Positions 50,935-64,000 of a stretch of DNA of 64,000 bases are shown one piece after another. Within the stretch, counting starts at the first letter, position 1. Every line of letters begins with the position of its first letter. The stretch comes from Anseranas semipalmata (Eukaryota > Chordata > Aves > Anseriformes > Anseranatidae): NCBI GenBank assembly GCA_013399115.1, contig VXAA01000964.1:124001-188000 (forward strand), written 5' to 3'. A program made the translations under genes and the position numbers. Under the pieces are notes generated by a model that did no database searches, had not been told where the DNA came from, and saw only the letters and a program-made list of their open reading frames with translations.

Positions 50935-51425
50935 ACCCCAGGGTACTTTACTAGTGCCTGGCCTCCAGCTAGACTTTACTCCTCTCAGCCAGGCAGCTCT
51001 GATAGTTTCCAATCCACCTTACTCTCCATTTATCTAGTTCATATTTCACCAGTTTGTCTATGAATATATTATGGGAGACAGTGTCAAAAGACTTACTAAA
51101 GTTGAGATAAACAGCATCCACTGCTCTCCCTTCATCCGCCCAGGCAGTCATCTCATCTTCTACATCTCATTGTAGGCTATCAAGTTGGTTGAGTATGATT
51201 TCCCCTTCACACAAACATGCTGACTACTCCATCGTTACTTACCATTCATGTATGTTTGGAAATGGTTTCCAGGATTATTCGCTCCATCAGCTTCCCCAGG
51301 AGTAAAGTGAAGCAAGCTGACTAACCTGTGGTTCCCTGGATCCTCTTTCTTGACCTTCCTGAATATAGGAGTGACATTTGATTTCTTCTAGTCCACAGGA
51401 ACGTCCCCTCATACAAATTTACACA
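50935..51425 (-). mobile_element. CR1-type LINE fragment, reverse-transcriptase region
   Basis: The minus-strand frame at 50969-51151 reads DEGRAVDAVYLNFSKSFDTVSHN, with the variant of the A-V-D-V-V-Y-L-D-F-S-K-A-F-D motif typical of CR1 reverse transcriptases. The continuing antisense sequence up to about 51420 also looks like the CR1 RT consensus but carries stops and small indels, so it is dead. It is 5'-truncated and lacks the 3' end. Confidence 0.85.
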
Positions 51426-51537
51426 GTTTCTTAGTACATAAAGTATTGTGGGGGGTTAAAAAAAATTGTGGGATATATATTTTTTAATTTTTAATATAAT
51501 TCTTTATAAATGTTTCCATGGCTATTTTCCTGTTTTT

Positions 51538-51660
51538 GGAAAGGAAAGGAAAGGAAAGGAAAGGAAAGGAAAGGAAAGGAAAGGAAAGGAAAGGAAAGGA
51601 AAGGAAAGGAAAGGAAAGGAAAGGAAAGGAAAGGAAAGGAAAGGAAAGCAAAGGAAAGGG
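51538..51660 (+). repeat. (GGAAA)n pentanucleotide microsatellite
   Basis: About 24 units of the same purine pentamer as at the 1.3-kb array, with one G-to-C change near 51649. Open frames across it are artefacts. Confidence 0.97.
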
Positions 51661-54600
51661 AAAAAAAATAAGATCAGAACAGTTGTGCCTGAAGAAATAT
51701 TGCTCATATAATAGCCCACCATGAAGAACTAAAAGGAGAGTTGCTTTGTATGGTGTCATGCATTTTCACTCTGTTGTCACTGGGATCTGTTTAATAACCA
51801 AGTAGGAAAAACCTAACAGTTGGCTTTAGAACATATTTTTTTGACAGAACACAGTGGTGAATAAAATCATTTCTTGTCCCTCACAGTTAGTAAATGATCA
51901 ATGACAAATGAATCACAGGAGCAGGAACTGAAGGCAAATGGTGAAAATCCCAAGAGAAGTTCAAGTGTCTGCAATGCAGGGAAGTTTTTTAAGGTTCTAT
52001 ACTATGAGCCTCATAGCACCAGAGAACATTCCCGTGTGTCTTTCATCAGTGAATGACTGATCAGGCAGTTCTTCAGCCCTGGAAATCCTAACAGGAGATA
52101 CTCTTATTCAGAGCTAGATTCTTGAAATGGTAATCTTTTAAATTGTCTCCCTACTTGAAAGAAAAGATAAAATGGATCAGACTTTGGCTGCAGTGAACTA
52201 TGTCCAGAGGATGAGGTATTTTAAAACTCTTGCGGAAACCCATTCTATTCAGCATTTTTAATGTTCGGTGTTTTACAGAAAGTATGTGCCCTTAGGATAG
52301 TTCTATCTATATTCATTGTTTGTTCGGGATAAAAACACTTAGTTTTCCTTTTCCGAACAAAGATTTTTCATGAGGCATACCATAATGTAAACAAAGGTCC
52401 CCTCAAGACAACACATGAATAATGGAACAGAAAGTAAAGTTAGTCACCTTCCTGTCTGCATAAATCTGTAACGTGCACTTCAGTATAATAGATGATGGTG
52501 ATGGTGGATTGAATGTTCAACTACGTCTCTGCATTCAAGCACACAGATGCCTTAAATAAATTATATATCAAAAGAGAGTCTCTTAAACATGAAAAAAGGC
52601 TGCATCAAAACATATTCATGGCTTGGGCCACCTTCTCTTATTATTCCACTGTTTAAAAATCAACAGCATCAATAGTTTTTGAAAGGTCAAACAAGGTGAT
52701 ACGTCCATTGATATGAGTAGTATTTAGGCAGTTCTGCAACCTAAAAACATATGGAAATACCCACTGCATTTAAGCTAAAATGTTGCAGTGCTGATTGTAT
52801 ACACCAGTTGAAAATTACTTTTTAATCTAATGTCTGTTTATAAGCTGACTCTCACTAATAAAAGCAAAGGTGCAAATAGTGCAAGTATATCTTACATAAC
52901 ATCTCTCCTTTGTTGAAAAGCAAAACTCAAAAACATTCTGGGAATTTTGCCTGCACCTAGAAACAGAATTTTAAGGATTGCAACCAACCCTACACTTTCT
53001 GAAGCACAGTGTAATTGATGCTTGTAACGACACTATTTCATCACCTCGTTGCAAGACAAGACAGAAAATTAAAGAGTTTAATGTGAAGAAGCAAGATGTT
53101 CTCCTTTTTCAAGGTTTGTTATCTTTTTTTTTATACTCACTGCTGTTTGCTGTCTTTTCTCCATCTGCATTTTATTCCTGTATTATTTTTCAGCTCTGTT
53201 TTGTGTGCATTGATAATAACGTTGTGTAGCTGAATGAAATGCTGCTTTTCAGAAGCTGACATTTTAGTTACTTTCGTTTTGTTTTTGCTACCACACATAG
53301 AAAGGGGTGAGAGAATGACAATGGAAGAATTGGAGAGTAAATAATCTCATTTGTAAAGGTTCACCAAGCAGCACGGCACAAAGAAATTAGCATGGCAGCT
53401 CTCCTGTTTGCTGCAATAGCTCTTTAATCACTTCTCTAACACGTGAGAGATCTTCACTGCAAGGGAAAAGGTATCTCAAGAAAGGAGTCCACTTCCAGTA
53501 GAGATATTTTTGCCATTTGTGATAGTAGTATTAAAAATAACAACAGTCTCTGTGTTTTATTTCTACTTAATTAATGTCATTACAATCCCAGAGACCACAC
53601 CTCCGAGGTTGTCCCAAGCATCTTCACATTGACTGCCCTGATCAAATCTACCATATGTGACCTGAGAGGCCCTCTGGCACTAGAAGTATGCCACGAGGGT
53701 TTGCATCATCCATAAGAAGTCCCTGCTGGCCTTGGCCCTAACTCACACTCCCCATACACCCTGGGATGCCACCATACTGCTCTATGTAAGGATCTGCGGT
53801 TTCTCAGCATCCACTGTGGTCCCCATGTGACGTACCCATGGAAGTGAGAAAAGGGAAAGAGGAGAGCCAGGTGCTCCCAACATCTCCAGGCACTGGAGGA
53901 AGCCCCATCTGACATTCTGCAACATCAGATGCATAGAGTAACTGAGGAGACATGCCACCAAAACTGACACCGGTCACAATTTGGGTCAGGCATCTCCCAG
54001 TATTTTGGGAGCATGGCCAAGGGTTATCCAAGGACTACCGGGCAAAAGGAAGAGCCAGGGAATCTCTTCTTTAGGGAACTGGTATACGCAGTATAACAAG
54101 CCTGTAGACACTGCCTGTAAAGCTTTAATGTTTTTGCATCAATCAACAGCAGCTGGTCACACAGTGAGGACTGCTCGCACTGTACCTATTTAAAGGGTAA
54201 CAGAGCTGTGATCGCAGCGTGACATCCCTACAGACCTCAGGGATTCGAGGTAGCTTTGCTACAGCCTGACCTTTCCCCACAGGACTGTGCTGGCCCGAAA
54301 CATACCAACTACACAGGGGCTGCTTGCTGTCTTGTTTTTCAACACAGGAAGTATTACTTAAAGCATTAGAGGCATTTGGATTATCAACAATATCAAGAGA
54401 CAAGACAAAATGAAACAGCATGCAGAGAGTGATTTTTAAAATAGCATATATAGATGGATTATTATACAATTTAAGTGCAGAAGAGTTATTGTACACTGCA
54501 CTTATCAGGATCTACTGTTATGGCAAAAAGTGTTAATGCTATAAATCTTATGAATCACCCATATATAACCCTTCAGGACGAAACTCTCTTTTTACCCTAA

Positions 54601-57600
54601 CACCCTTTTCACTCCTTTTTTCCTACTGAGAGGTTTATGTCAGGGTAAAGTTTTTTTTTTTTTTTTTGTCAGCCTATGCAAATGTTTTGTGACACTTCTG
54701 TCTGTTACAAAATACTTACTAAAAGTCCCCCAGCTTCACTTTTGGATGTTGGGTGTCCAGGATGAGATAGTTTCCCAGATAAAAAGGATGAGATTGGACC
54801 AGGGCTCTTCAGCTGTGAGTCTAGGAGAAATCCAAAATGCACATAGACCTCAAGTGTAGCCCTGGATGGCACAAGGCAGAAATGTTTTAACTGAAACATC
54901 TGTGACATTTCTACTACCATTTCCCCTCCTTGAACGAGTTGTGCACCTTGGGTAAGACAACAGTCATGTAAGGAAATGCCCTTCATTTGCTGACTGCCAT
55001 AAATCTGGATCTCAAAACAACAATTGGCTCCACTCAGCATAGAAATATCCAAACACAGAAGTTGAGCTCACACAATGAATGAACCTCCATTGTTTCATAC
55101 CTACAGAATAGTTTGCAGTCGTGTTTAGCAGTACAAAAATCCTCTGCTCTGATTTCCAGGAGTCTTTTACTACCGTTCATGTAAATCAGTTTTGAGCAGG
55201 TGGAAAAGATCACAGAGAAGTGACGTCCATTGCCTGAGAAGTTCGGCTCCAGCTCTGTGAGCTGGGACTCTGTCACCAAATGGATTTGCTGGAACGGTTT
55301 TGCTGATCCTTCTTCACAAACACACAGTCAAGTTGTCTCATCAGTTTCAGCAGATGGCCTGTGCCATCAGAAAAGTGTGTCCCTGAGGAACAGCTTTGGC
55401 AAACGTGCTTCTTTGCATCACATCTCCACTTCTTTGTGATGAAATGCAGTCTCCCATTCATGCCCCCACCTGTTGCTGTGTTGTGCATCATCCTGTAGGA
55501 AGAGCATTTATGTTTCTAGTATTATTCTACATCATAATATTTCATGTTCTACTAAATCAAAACAGGTCCTTCACATTTAAATCTTGCAGAAAATTAGCTA
55601 TACAATCATTTTTGATTCAGTTCTGCTTGAAAATCCTTGGCAACTCTGGTAGTTTAGGCTATCCTCTAGAGAAGTACTTGACTACATTAAGACTCCCAAC
55701 TGCAGGCTAATCTATATTCTGTGATGCCATGGACAATAATAATAATAGTAATAATAATAAAAAGAAAGAAAGGGAAGAAGTTTTACCTAAACCACCTCCA
55801 CAGCTTTTTCTGTTAATAGAGAGTGCAATTTCACAGCAGACCTAGGCCAACCTACCAGCCTGGTGCTAAGCCTGGCTTTTCTGCAGGGCTGCCTCTCAGC
55901 TGTATCATTGCCCTGGTTCTGCTCACTGAAGAACCAGACAAAACCCAGCACTGATGCAAGGGAGAGGTCAGGAATCAGCAACCAGTGATAGAGAGAAGTG
56001 CAGTGCCACTTTTAGTGGCCAGGAACATTCATATCAGCTTAAACAGGTCATGAGACCACAGGTGGAGATTCAGGTAATGCTCCTTGGAGCTGCACCAACA
56101 GAAGTTTCATTATGTGTTTAAGCATTTTTAAGCAAGGGAGAAAGGATGTCCAATGACAAAGGCCTCTCTTCCCCTCAAACCAATGCTAACAACCACCTTA
56201 AGAAAGGAGGAAGAAAAAAGGAATAGAAATATTTAATATGAAAAAAATAAATAAAAAAAATCTCCTATATTTTACTCTTCTTCAGCTATAGATCTGAAAC
56301 CCAATACTAATGATTTTTAGCACAAACCACAACTTTTTACTAAGTATTCCTGTGGATTCATACAAGACACTTGGAAACAGACTGAGAAAAAGATTTTTTT
56401 TACCTTATCAGACTAGTGAAATGCAATCAGTAAATAAGCAGCCACAAGTAAATAAGTTTCTTTCAGTTTTAATATCTTAAAATCATATTTGTAACAGAGC
56501 AAGTGGGTAGTTTTTGTATGAAGTTTTATTGACAATGTCTGTTTGAAAGCAGATACATATAACAGTACATATTTTTCTTTGATATTCATAATGACATTTT
56601 CTAATGAACAGATAGCTAACAGAATCCTCCAAAAGGTAGGTGTGTATACCTGGCTTCCACTAAAGCACAAATCACTGAAAAGCTCTGTTCAGCTCAAAAG
56701 CCTTAAAATTTATGAAAAGATTGTCAGACAAGATTCAAAAAGCATATTGGCTTCCTCTCAAAATGGCTTAGAAAGCTGCATCTTACAACATTATTTTTAT
56801 GTGTTAATTTAGTAAGTATATGGAAGCTTTTGTTTTTTTTCTTAGGGATACATCAGCTTTTGAGAAATCATGGAATTATTTGTGAAGCCACCACGAGCAT
56901 GTAGTTAATTTCCTCCTAATTCATTTATTAATATATTAATCAAAGAATTTTTTTTTTTAATTTTTGTTGCCAAAACCATGTTCTCAGTCACTGTGGGTGG
57001 GCAGACCAAATTCTTAGAAAAGTAGATTCAGAACTGGGTCAGGATGTTTTGTGAGCCGGCATCTTGGTAACTTGGAGTATTACTCACGGTTTCAGAAAGT
57101 GGAAATCAAGTAGAAATAAAATGGAAAATAAAATATTTGTGTGATTATTACTGTTGCCACAAATACTTAAAGTATAAATGTGCTTAGAGTTATAGCGTCC
57201 CCACTAAACAGTTTATAATCTAACACAGAAGGATGTTTAGTCGTAGTATTCTGAGATTAAAAACAAAACAAAACAAAAACACAGGTAAATTTAGACATCT
57301 AGTGTTCAGCTTTGAACTACCCAGACTTTCTGGCACCACTGATTGAAATCCCTATAGAATTGACTCATCCTTGATTTTTCTGAGAGTGCTAAATTGCACA
57401 TATTTATGTTTGGACCTTTTAGACCAGATCTTGCTCTCAGCATGAATAAGATGACAGATTTTTATAATGCCAGGACCCACAAACAACATAGGAAATGTAT
57501 TTGCCTAAGTTCCACCTGCAATTAGGAAGATTTATGGATAACAGAGTAGTATATCTCCTCATTACTGATCCACTCAAAGCATTATACTATTTGATAGATT

Positions 57601-58979
57601 TTCAGTGCCCAGAGGTATTTTGTTGCATGATATGTTGGTGGGCTGCCTTCAGTTTTAAAAAGCAAGTTCTTTATGTATGGAAAACCTGCATTTAGGTTTT
57701 CAGTCTTAGCTCTGAAATATCCCTACAGCGGGATATTTCAATGCTAGCCTTGGCATTTTGGTAGCAAAAAGCAGAATCAATCACGTGAAAAAGTCCCATT
57801 ATGCAACAAGGCTGGCACCCAGCAATCTATATGGAAGTCAAGTGACAGGTAAATGCAAGCAAACTTGGACAGAAAGCAGCATGCCAAATACTCAGGCTGG
57901 CATAGGAATTGGTATCTCAGGATTTTGCTAATCCAGCAGTGATCATATGAAATCTGACTAAATACATACTACCTTGTTGGAGCTGGCTTCTTCAGGGGAC
58001 AAACACATTGTCAAATGGACTTCAGTACAAGGGGTACTGAATAACCAGTGTTTGAAAGAACAGAAAAACATAAATTCAATGGATCAAAATCAGTAATATA
58101 ATTATTTCTGACTGCAGAACCATTTGTCCTTATCATTAAGACAGAGGGCATAAATATGGGATTAAATTGGATGTTTGATTAAAGGATTATCCTATCTTAA
58201 GTACCGTATAAATTTATGCATCAATTCTGCACTCACGCATATTGCTGAATATCTGAAACAATGCTTCTGAATTTGATGAAATTACTCTGAATTTTCAGTC
58301 ATGCAAATTAAACTTTAACCTGGATTTAAGTACTTGCTTCTTAAGGGCTTTGCTCTGGAGAAAATAAATAAATAAATAAATAAATAAATAACACAACATT
58401 CCTTGAGTTAAAGATTCAGGCCCTTCTCTCCCCACACTTACTTTCCTGAAGCAGACAGACATTAAACTAACAAGTCTCATGAAAACAGAAAGACGGAGGA
58501 GAGCAATGAAACAACCCCTATAAACTGCAGAGCAAACTCCCACTAAAATTAAATGTACAGTGAGCATTAGGACTTCTAAAGCCTGGAAAGGCATACGAGA
58601 GGAATTGTGCCAAGTACGTCCTTGCCAGAAAGGTGGCAATTCAGCTGTGTAAACATAGGCGTCTAGAACCTCTTGGGAAGTCTAGGTATCATGCCTGGTC
58701 TCCAGGAGAGCAGGCATCTCCGCAGGTCCTAACCTGTATCTGCAACCCCACACAGATGTTGTAGCTACTACAGAGCTCCTCGAAGGGCACCAGACATCTG
58801 TGCTGAGGCAGCTGCATCCAACCCACAGCATCTATCATGCAATGAAGTGTGACTTTAAATTCTTTTTGAAGGAGGCTCTGGAATGAAATAGGCAACTATT
58901 GCTAAGTATTGACTTTATCCCATAAATGAAACACGTTTAAAGGAAGCTGCCCTGTTTCCTTGTTTAAAATATCTGATCA
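51661..58979. other. Downstream intergenic region, no gene recognised
   Basis: AT-rich DNA with an (AAT)n stretch (55736-55760) and an (AAAT)n array (58361-58391). Short ORFs have no recognisable domain. Confidence 0.45.
58361..58391 (+). repeat. (AAAT)n microsatellite
   Basis: Seven to eight tandem AAAT units. Confidence 0.9.
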
Positions 58980-58984
58980 CTTTT

Positions 58985-59105
58985 TAATCTAGGTTGGAAA
59001 AGACCTTCAAGATCACAATGTTCAGCCATCAGTCTGACCTACTGAGACCCATCATTAAACCATGTCTCCTAGTCCTTATCTAAACATGCTCATGAGTTTT
59101 TAGGC
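58985..59105 (-). mobile_element. CR1 LINE 3'-end fragment
   Basis: The sequence from GGTTGGAAAAGACCTTCAAG onward, with a later ATTAAACCATGTCTC, matches the reverse complement of the conserved CR1 3' end. The terminal octamer repeat is not clear. Old and truncated. Confidence 0.75.
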
Positions 59106-62100
59106 TAGTATTTTTTGTCAGTAGCATGAAAAATTACATCTCCTACTACAAAGATTGTATTGCAATAGAAAAAAAAAGAGCCTTTGATAATAACCAGTTT
59201 CAATTTAGGATGGTGACACACTTCTTCAGGCATTTATGTGAAATGAGCATAAGCAACAGAGAGCATGAGATTATTATGGCCCTGTGCATCACATGATGAC
59301 TTCAGGTGTAGAATTAAATGACATCAGAAAGGTAGCCTAGAAACTTCTGCAGCACGTTTGGGTCTGAAGGGAGAAGAAAGGGGAATTTGTGAAGATCTCT
59401 AAGTCTAGATGTTCAGGAAGCATGTACTCTTATCTTCACCTGTTTGTGGCAGTTGCTCATAAGGGTTACAGCACTGCCTGCTGATTTGGGACTGCTCCAT
59501 CCTTGTGCTTGCAGTCACAAGCACACCCATTATCAAAGGCGAGATTCGCTGCTACCCATTCATACTTAAAGGTGTTGTGTAAGGAAATAGTTCCTTTGCA
59601 CCAGAGGGACGCAAAGGAACAGGAGGAAGTAGAACAGAGGCAGCTGTGGAATTAATTTTCCACCCACATAAAAAAAAAGGCTGTAGCAGTTGCCAAAGCA
59701 GACTGCATTATTTACTGTCCTTCGCCTTCCTTCCAGCCCAGAGGACTAGAGTGCAAAGGAGAATGTGGTGCTCCGTGTTACTGCTCAGCACCAGTGTGGC
59801 TAGCTAAAAAGGCTGAAAAGACACGGGGCCGTGTACATGCATGTGTCTGCAATATATGCAACCAATGTATATCAAAGGAAATCAGTATCTAGGGCTGAGT
59901 CTGCCTGCTTTATGCTACTTCTCCAACTTTTGCTGTTTGTCCAACTGATTTATTGGGATAAGTCTTCTGCCCTGAGGTAAAGAGCCTCTCCTGCTTATTG
60001 CTTCACTATTTAGTATATTGGCAAAACAGTTTCATCATTTGTAATAAATGCAAAAACTCTGTAAGCAATGGGACAGTTGCTTAAGTCATCTAGATTATAA
60101 GAACAGACATGAAAGCAGGGTCTAATTATTTCTATTTTCTTTGTAGAGTTCATACAAATGTAATGATGTTTCAGGCAGCAAATGGAATTACTCTTACATG
60201 AGCAGCGCACACATACAGTTACCTTCTCTTCCACTCTTCATCAAGTCACCCATAACTCAGCACGTCACCTCAGTCCTGTATTTTCTGCTGAGATCACTAA
60301 TGCACTAAGGAAGACCTCACCTCCCACTTTGGTGAAACTCAGGTTCCACAGACGTAACGCCTATGAAAATCAAGTGGTATTGGCACTGTGAAATGTAAGT
60401 GAGAAGGGTGTCATGTTTGCTATTCGACTCATTATGCAGCAATATCCAGTCAGCCCTAGCATTGCTGTGACAGAACATCTGATATAAGACATAGTAACAG
60501 TCAGAGGTAGTGGCTGTTAGTCTCAAAGAGCCCATGTGTTAACCCATGCCAGGCTTATTACCATTCCTGACAGAGTCTGCAGGTGAGCATGGGAAGTTTT
60601 AGTTCTAAAATTAGGGTCTCTGTTCTCTCAAAAATCTTGACAAGTAAAAACATGTTATACTTATGTGTCATTACATTGGTCATGCTGCCACACACAAATC
60701 CAAGCAAGCAGACTAAAGTTAGATTCCCATATGTCTTGTTCAAGACACAGCAGTGTCACTCACCAGTGCAGATCAGTGCATGCAGATAAAGCTGGTACAG
60801 TGCATATTTAGTGAGTAACATCTTATTCCTTATGTTTCTTGAAATGTTCTGATGTGAGGAATATCATTTCAGTGTTTAGTCTAGTATTGTAATTCCTGGT
60901 AAACAACTATAATTACTTCATTAAGGTTTATTTCCCAATCAGTTATGACCCTATTCACAACTGCTCTGAATCAAATCATGCAATTAGAGAAGTTGTTTAT
61001 GCTGTGTCACAAAATACCACCTTTCTGCACCTCCTTTGCACTGGCAAAAATGGCAAGAAGGCACAACAACTGCACATTTGAGTCCTTTAGAGGGACAATG
61101 TTTTATTTATTCAGACTTCGGCAACCAGTTTCTACCTTTTGGTTCCACTGCCAGAAAAATCAGTACAATTTGATGCAAGTGCATAGTGGAAAGCATCTGA
61201 AGGATGTGTGCTCCTTTCATGGTGAATGTGAGTACCTCAAGACAGTTCCTCCCTCCACACGCTGCTTAAGGTCATTATCAAAATGCATTTCCTCCACTAT
61301 TCCCTCAAAGACGAGTCTCCAGGTTGCATGTTGCAAAAGGAATCTTGGAGCCATCATACTTATCTCCGTTCCTCATGTCTGACAGATGCTGAACCCAGCT
61401 CCATCATCACCGTCCAGTTCAATCTGCCCACACTTAGCCCAACTCAAAAAAAACAGCAGTAGTCAGTTAACAAATCTGATGACTTAGTAGTGGTCAAAGT
61501 CCAGCCTGAAATCTCATTGTTTTGAACAAGACACTTCTGGACTGAAGACTGCAAAGCAAATGCAGAGATCCTTTCCAGTCACGGGAAATTAAATTGAGAC
61601 TGTATTTGAGAATGTAATTTTCCATGCATTTCCATGATCCTGGCCTTCAGTGAAGGAGAACGGGATTTTCTTGGATTGCCTTAAATAAAAATAAATTGGC
61701 AAGTTCTGCCTAATATAAAATGATGTCAATTTAGATATTTACATTTTACTTAAAAATAGTTCTCAATGTCAGGAGAGAAAGGAAGTGTCAGTGCTTCACA
61801 ATAACAACTTCCTCTTTTATCTCTCTGTTAATGTAGCATTTGTTAAGGTAGGAAAAGGAGTTGGCAAAATCACATATTTGACACAACTTGTCACAACTGT
61901 TTTGAGCAAAGAGAGCCGACCTTTGAGTGTTACCAGAGTACACCTATGCAATGCAACAGCTGAAGAGCGCTTGTACCCTGTGTGCTTTGAAAAATCAGGG
62001 AAGAGTCAAGCAGAAAGGTGCTTAATGCCTTCTCCCTGTAACTATTTTGAATCATTTGATCATTCTGAAATTGTCTAAAGGTTTCGCTTGTCCTTCATTG

Positions 62101-64000
62101 TTAGTAGGCCATTAACTGAAGAAGAGGGAGGAAGTAGAAAAGGTGGGTATTTCAAGCCATGCAAGCTGCTGTGAGAGTTGCTCTCTCTTCCAAAAGACAC
62201 TGTACCACTATGCTGCTGTCAAGTGTACCAAAATGCCCAAACTACAAAAACAATTTGTTACTAATTTCATCAAACAGATAAATTATCATTTGCAACTCTG
62301 GCTGATTTTCCAGACATTCATTTCAAGCATGTTTCCTTGTTTCCTTGGAAACTGAGAAACGAAGAAACCAAGGAAACCCAGACTGCCATATTCTACCACT
62401 CTCTTTTTGCCACTGTACAACTCCTTCCCATTAAAAGTTATGCTATAAAATTTCTGTTACATGTGGCTTCTGAATATCTGTTAAGTCATCAAAACAAGCA
62501 TTTTAAAGCAAAAAGATGCAGAGATAAACTGATAGAGAAAACATCCTCAGACTCTGAAATATACTGAGCTTTAGAGAGAGCTCCCAGACAAACTGTGTGA
62601 TCTTTAAAAGGTGCAGGCCATTTTATTAAATGACAGCCTGGCTTCCAGCCCTTCAGCCAGCACGCACACCTTGTGAGTAATCATTTCAGGCTGGAAATTC
62701 AACCTTTGGTATCCTTGTAAGGACACAGGCATTCTAATTTGCTTGCAAGGGACTTAAGTATCATTACTCATTATTATGAAGAGCTGCCACTGTCATTAGA
62801 TAAATAATAGAACACAATGCCAGAAGAGTTTAGCCAGGCCATTCCCTTCCCCTTCCATGCAGTGACCTTGTACGGATTCTAGGTTCCACATTATCTCGTC
62901 TCCTTTAGAATTTCCTTCAACTTTCAACTTCTTACCTTTTTGACCTGGTCCCCATATTCAGCAACCCAATACTTTTCTTAATATCTCTCACAACACCATC
63001 TTTAGCTTCCTTCCTTGTTTCTCCTTCAACACATTTTTATTCCTTCTCCCCACATTCTTTTTCTCAGCCCACCCACCTCCCTTCATCCTGTCACTCTAAT
63101 CTCCTTCCAAACCTCAGCCTCTTGTTTCCCCAAGGTTCTTTCAGTGCCCTGCATTTCCTCACTTCTTGTTCTCCAGGAGTGTTTCCCTTAATTCCACTTT
63201 CTTTCATGAAGTGTATACCCCAACACCCTATATTCCTTCATCACTACACAGCCCTTCAATATCACATTCCTGTTAATTCACATTTTCTCCTTCACCTTAC
63301 ATTGCTGTTGCGTCCTAGGGGCTTGTTCTAGAAAGGTTTTGATCCGGTTATACAAATTACTGAATTACTTGATAGCTGAAATGCTAAGATAATCACATCT
63401 TTCTTAGTATAAGACTTTTTTGTGTGTTCATAAAAAGAGTTGACTGTGTTTTATGGGCAGGATGGCAGAAAAATCTGGATGATGCCCATCTGCATTTCAG
63501 GAATTTCCTACTTCCATGAACAATGGAAATAATGATACCTGAAATAAGATCATCCTAACCCCATCACACAAAATGGAGCTAAACTCATGAACATCCAGCT
63601 ATATCCTTCCCAAATCTTGTAAAACATTCTTTGTGTGAAAATCTTGGGGGGGGGGCACTTAAGAGACATGCAGTTGATGCTGGCCCTTTTCCAGTCACTG
63701 TCTAACATATTGCAAATTGACAGCCAACTCTCTGTGTCTAGTTCTAGTATTTGTCAGATACAGGACACCGGACAAAATGGATTTCAGTCTCTTTCTAATA
63801 AAGTCAAGTATTTCAAAGACTAACATTCCTATAAAGCACTATGTTGCATAGCCCCCACCTTCTGCACCCAAAAGACAGGTGGGATGGAGTTGCATTCAAC
63901 AGGTAGCCACCAGTTATCAAAAACAATTCCTACAAACATCAGAAAAACAGATTTAGCCTAACCTGTGGCTTTAAGAGCAATTCCGGTTAAATGTTAATAG
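59106..64000. other. Downstream flank, no gene recognised
   Basis: AT-rich DNA with a pyrimidine-rich stretch at about 62.85-63.3 kb and a G9 run at 63646-63654. The longest ORF (60945-61382, 145 codons) has no recognised homology, and I do not call it a gene. FRY, the mammalian neighbour, was not recognised. Confidence 0.4.

Noticed and set aside
51466..51759. ORFs of 66-91 codons across the second pentamer array
   Set aside because: Same repeat artefact: lysine/glycine or serine/phenylalanine periodicity.
60945..61382. 145-codon ORF on the + strand
   Set aside because: No recognised domain, no repeat or exon context, and no codon signature beyond chance in 64 kb; not called as a gene.
1..64000. 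CRISPR arrays, operons, tRNA or rRNA genes
   Set aside because: No spaced direct repeats, clustered intronless genes or recognisable RNA-gene sequences were seen; the gene structure is that of a vertebrate.

Overview
This is vertebrate nuclear DNA with one protein-coding gene that I can support. It is AT-rich, with spliced coding exons, microsatellites and a low load of transposons. The CR1-type LINE fragments, the compact introns and the scarcity of other repeats suggest a sauropsid, most likely a bird. The species cannot be named from the sequence alone.

The gene is RXFP2 (relaxin family peptide receptor 2, formerly LGR8/GREAT), on the + strand. I rebuilt 18 coding exons between 21122 and 49135 by matching splice sites and phases to the known protein architecture. 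Together they give an uninterrupted reading frame of 2190 nt (729 residues plus stop). The order is: signal peptide, LDL-receptor class A module, cysteine-containing linker, ten leucine-rich repeats each on its own 72-nt exon, a hinge, and a seven-helix GPCR domain with a basic, Ser/Thr-rich tail. No frameshift, stop or broken GT/AG site was found, so the gene looks functional.

Layout. 1-21121 is intergenic or 5' flank. It holds a pentanucleotide microsatellite with an 844-bp assembly gap, an (AACTG)n array, and a probable solo endogenous-retrovirus LTR on the minus strand near 7.75-8.56 kb; I recognise no gene there. 21122-49135 is RXFP2. Its introns hold AT-rich microsatellites and GC-richer islands of unknown origin near 37.4-37.8 kb and 45.05-45.4 kb. 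49136-64000 is the 3' UTR region followed by downstream flank, with a CR1 reverse-transcriptase fragment (50.9-51.4 kb), a second (GGAAA)n array right beside it, and a short CR1 3'-end fragment near 59 kb; again I recognise no further gene. In mammals RXFP2 lies between B3GLCT and FRY; neither was recognised here.

I found no CRISPR array, operon, tRNA or rRNA, or novel multi-gene system. The most interesting points concern the receptor: an intact RXFP2 that keeps its ligand-contact residues in a probable bird, two in-frame acceptors at the LDLa exon, and an apparently relocated linker cysteine.
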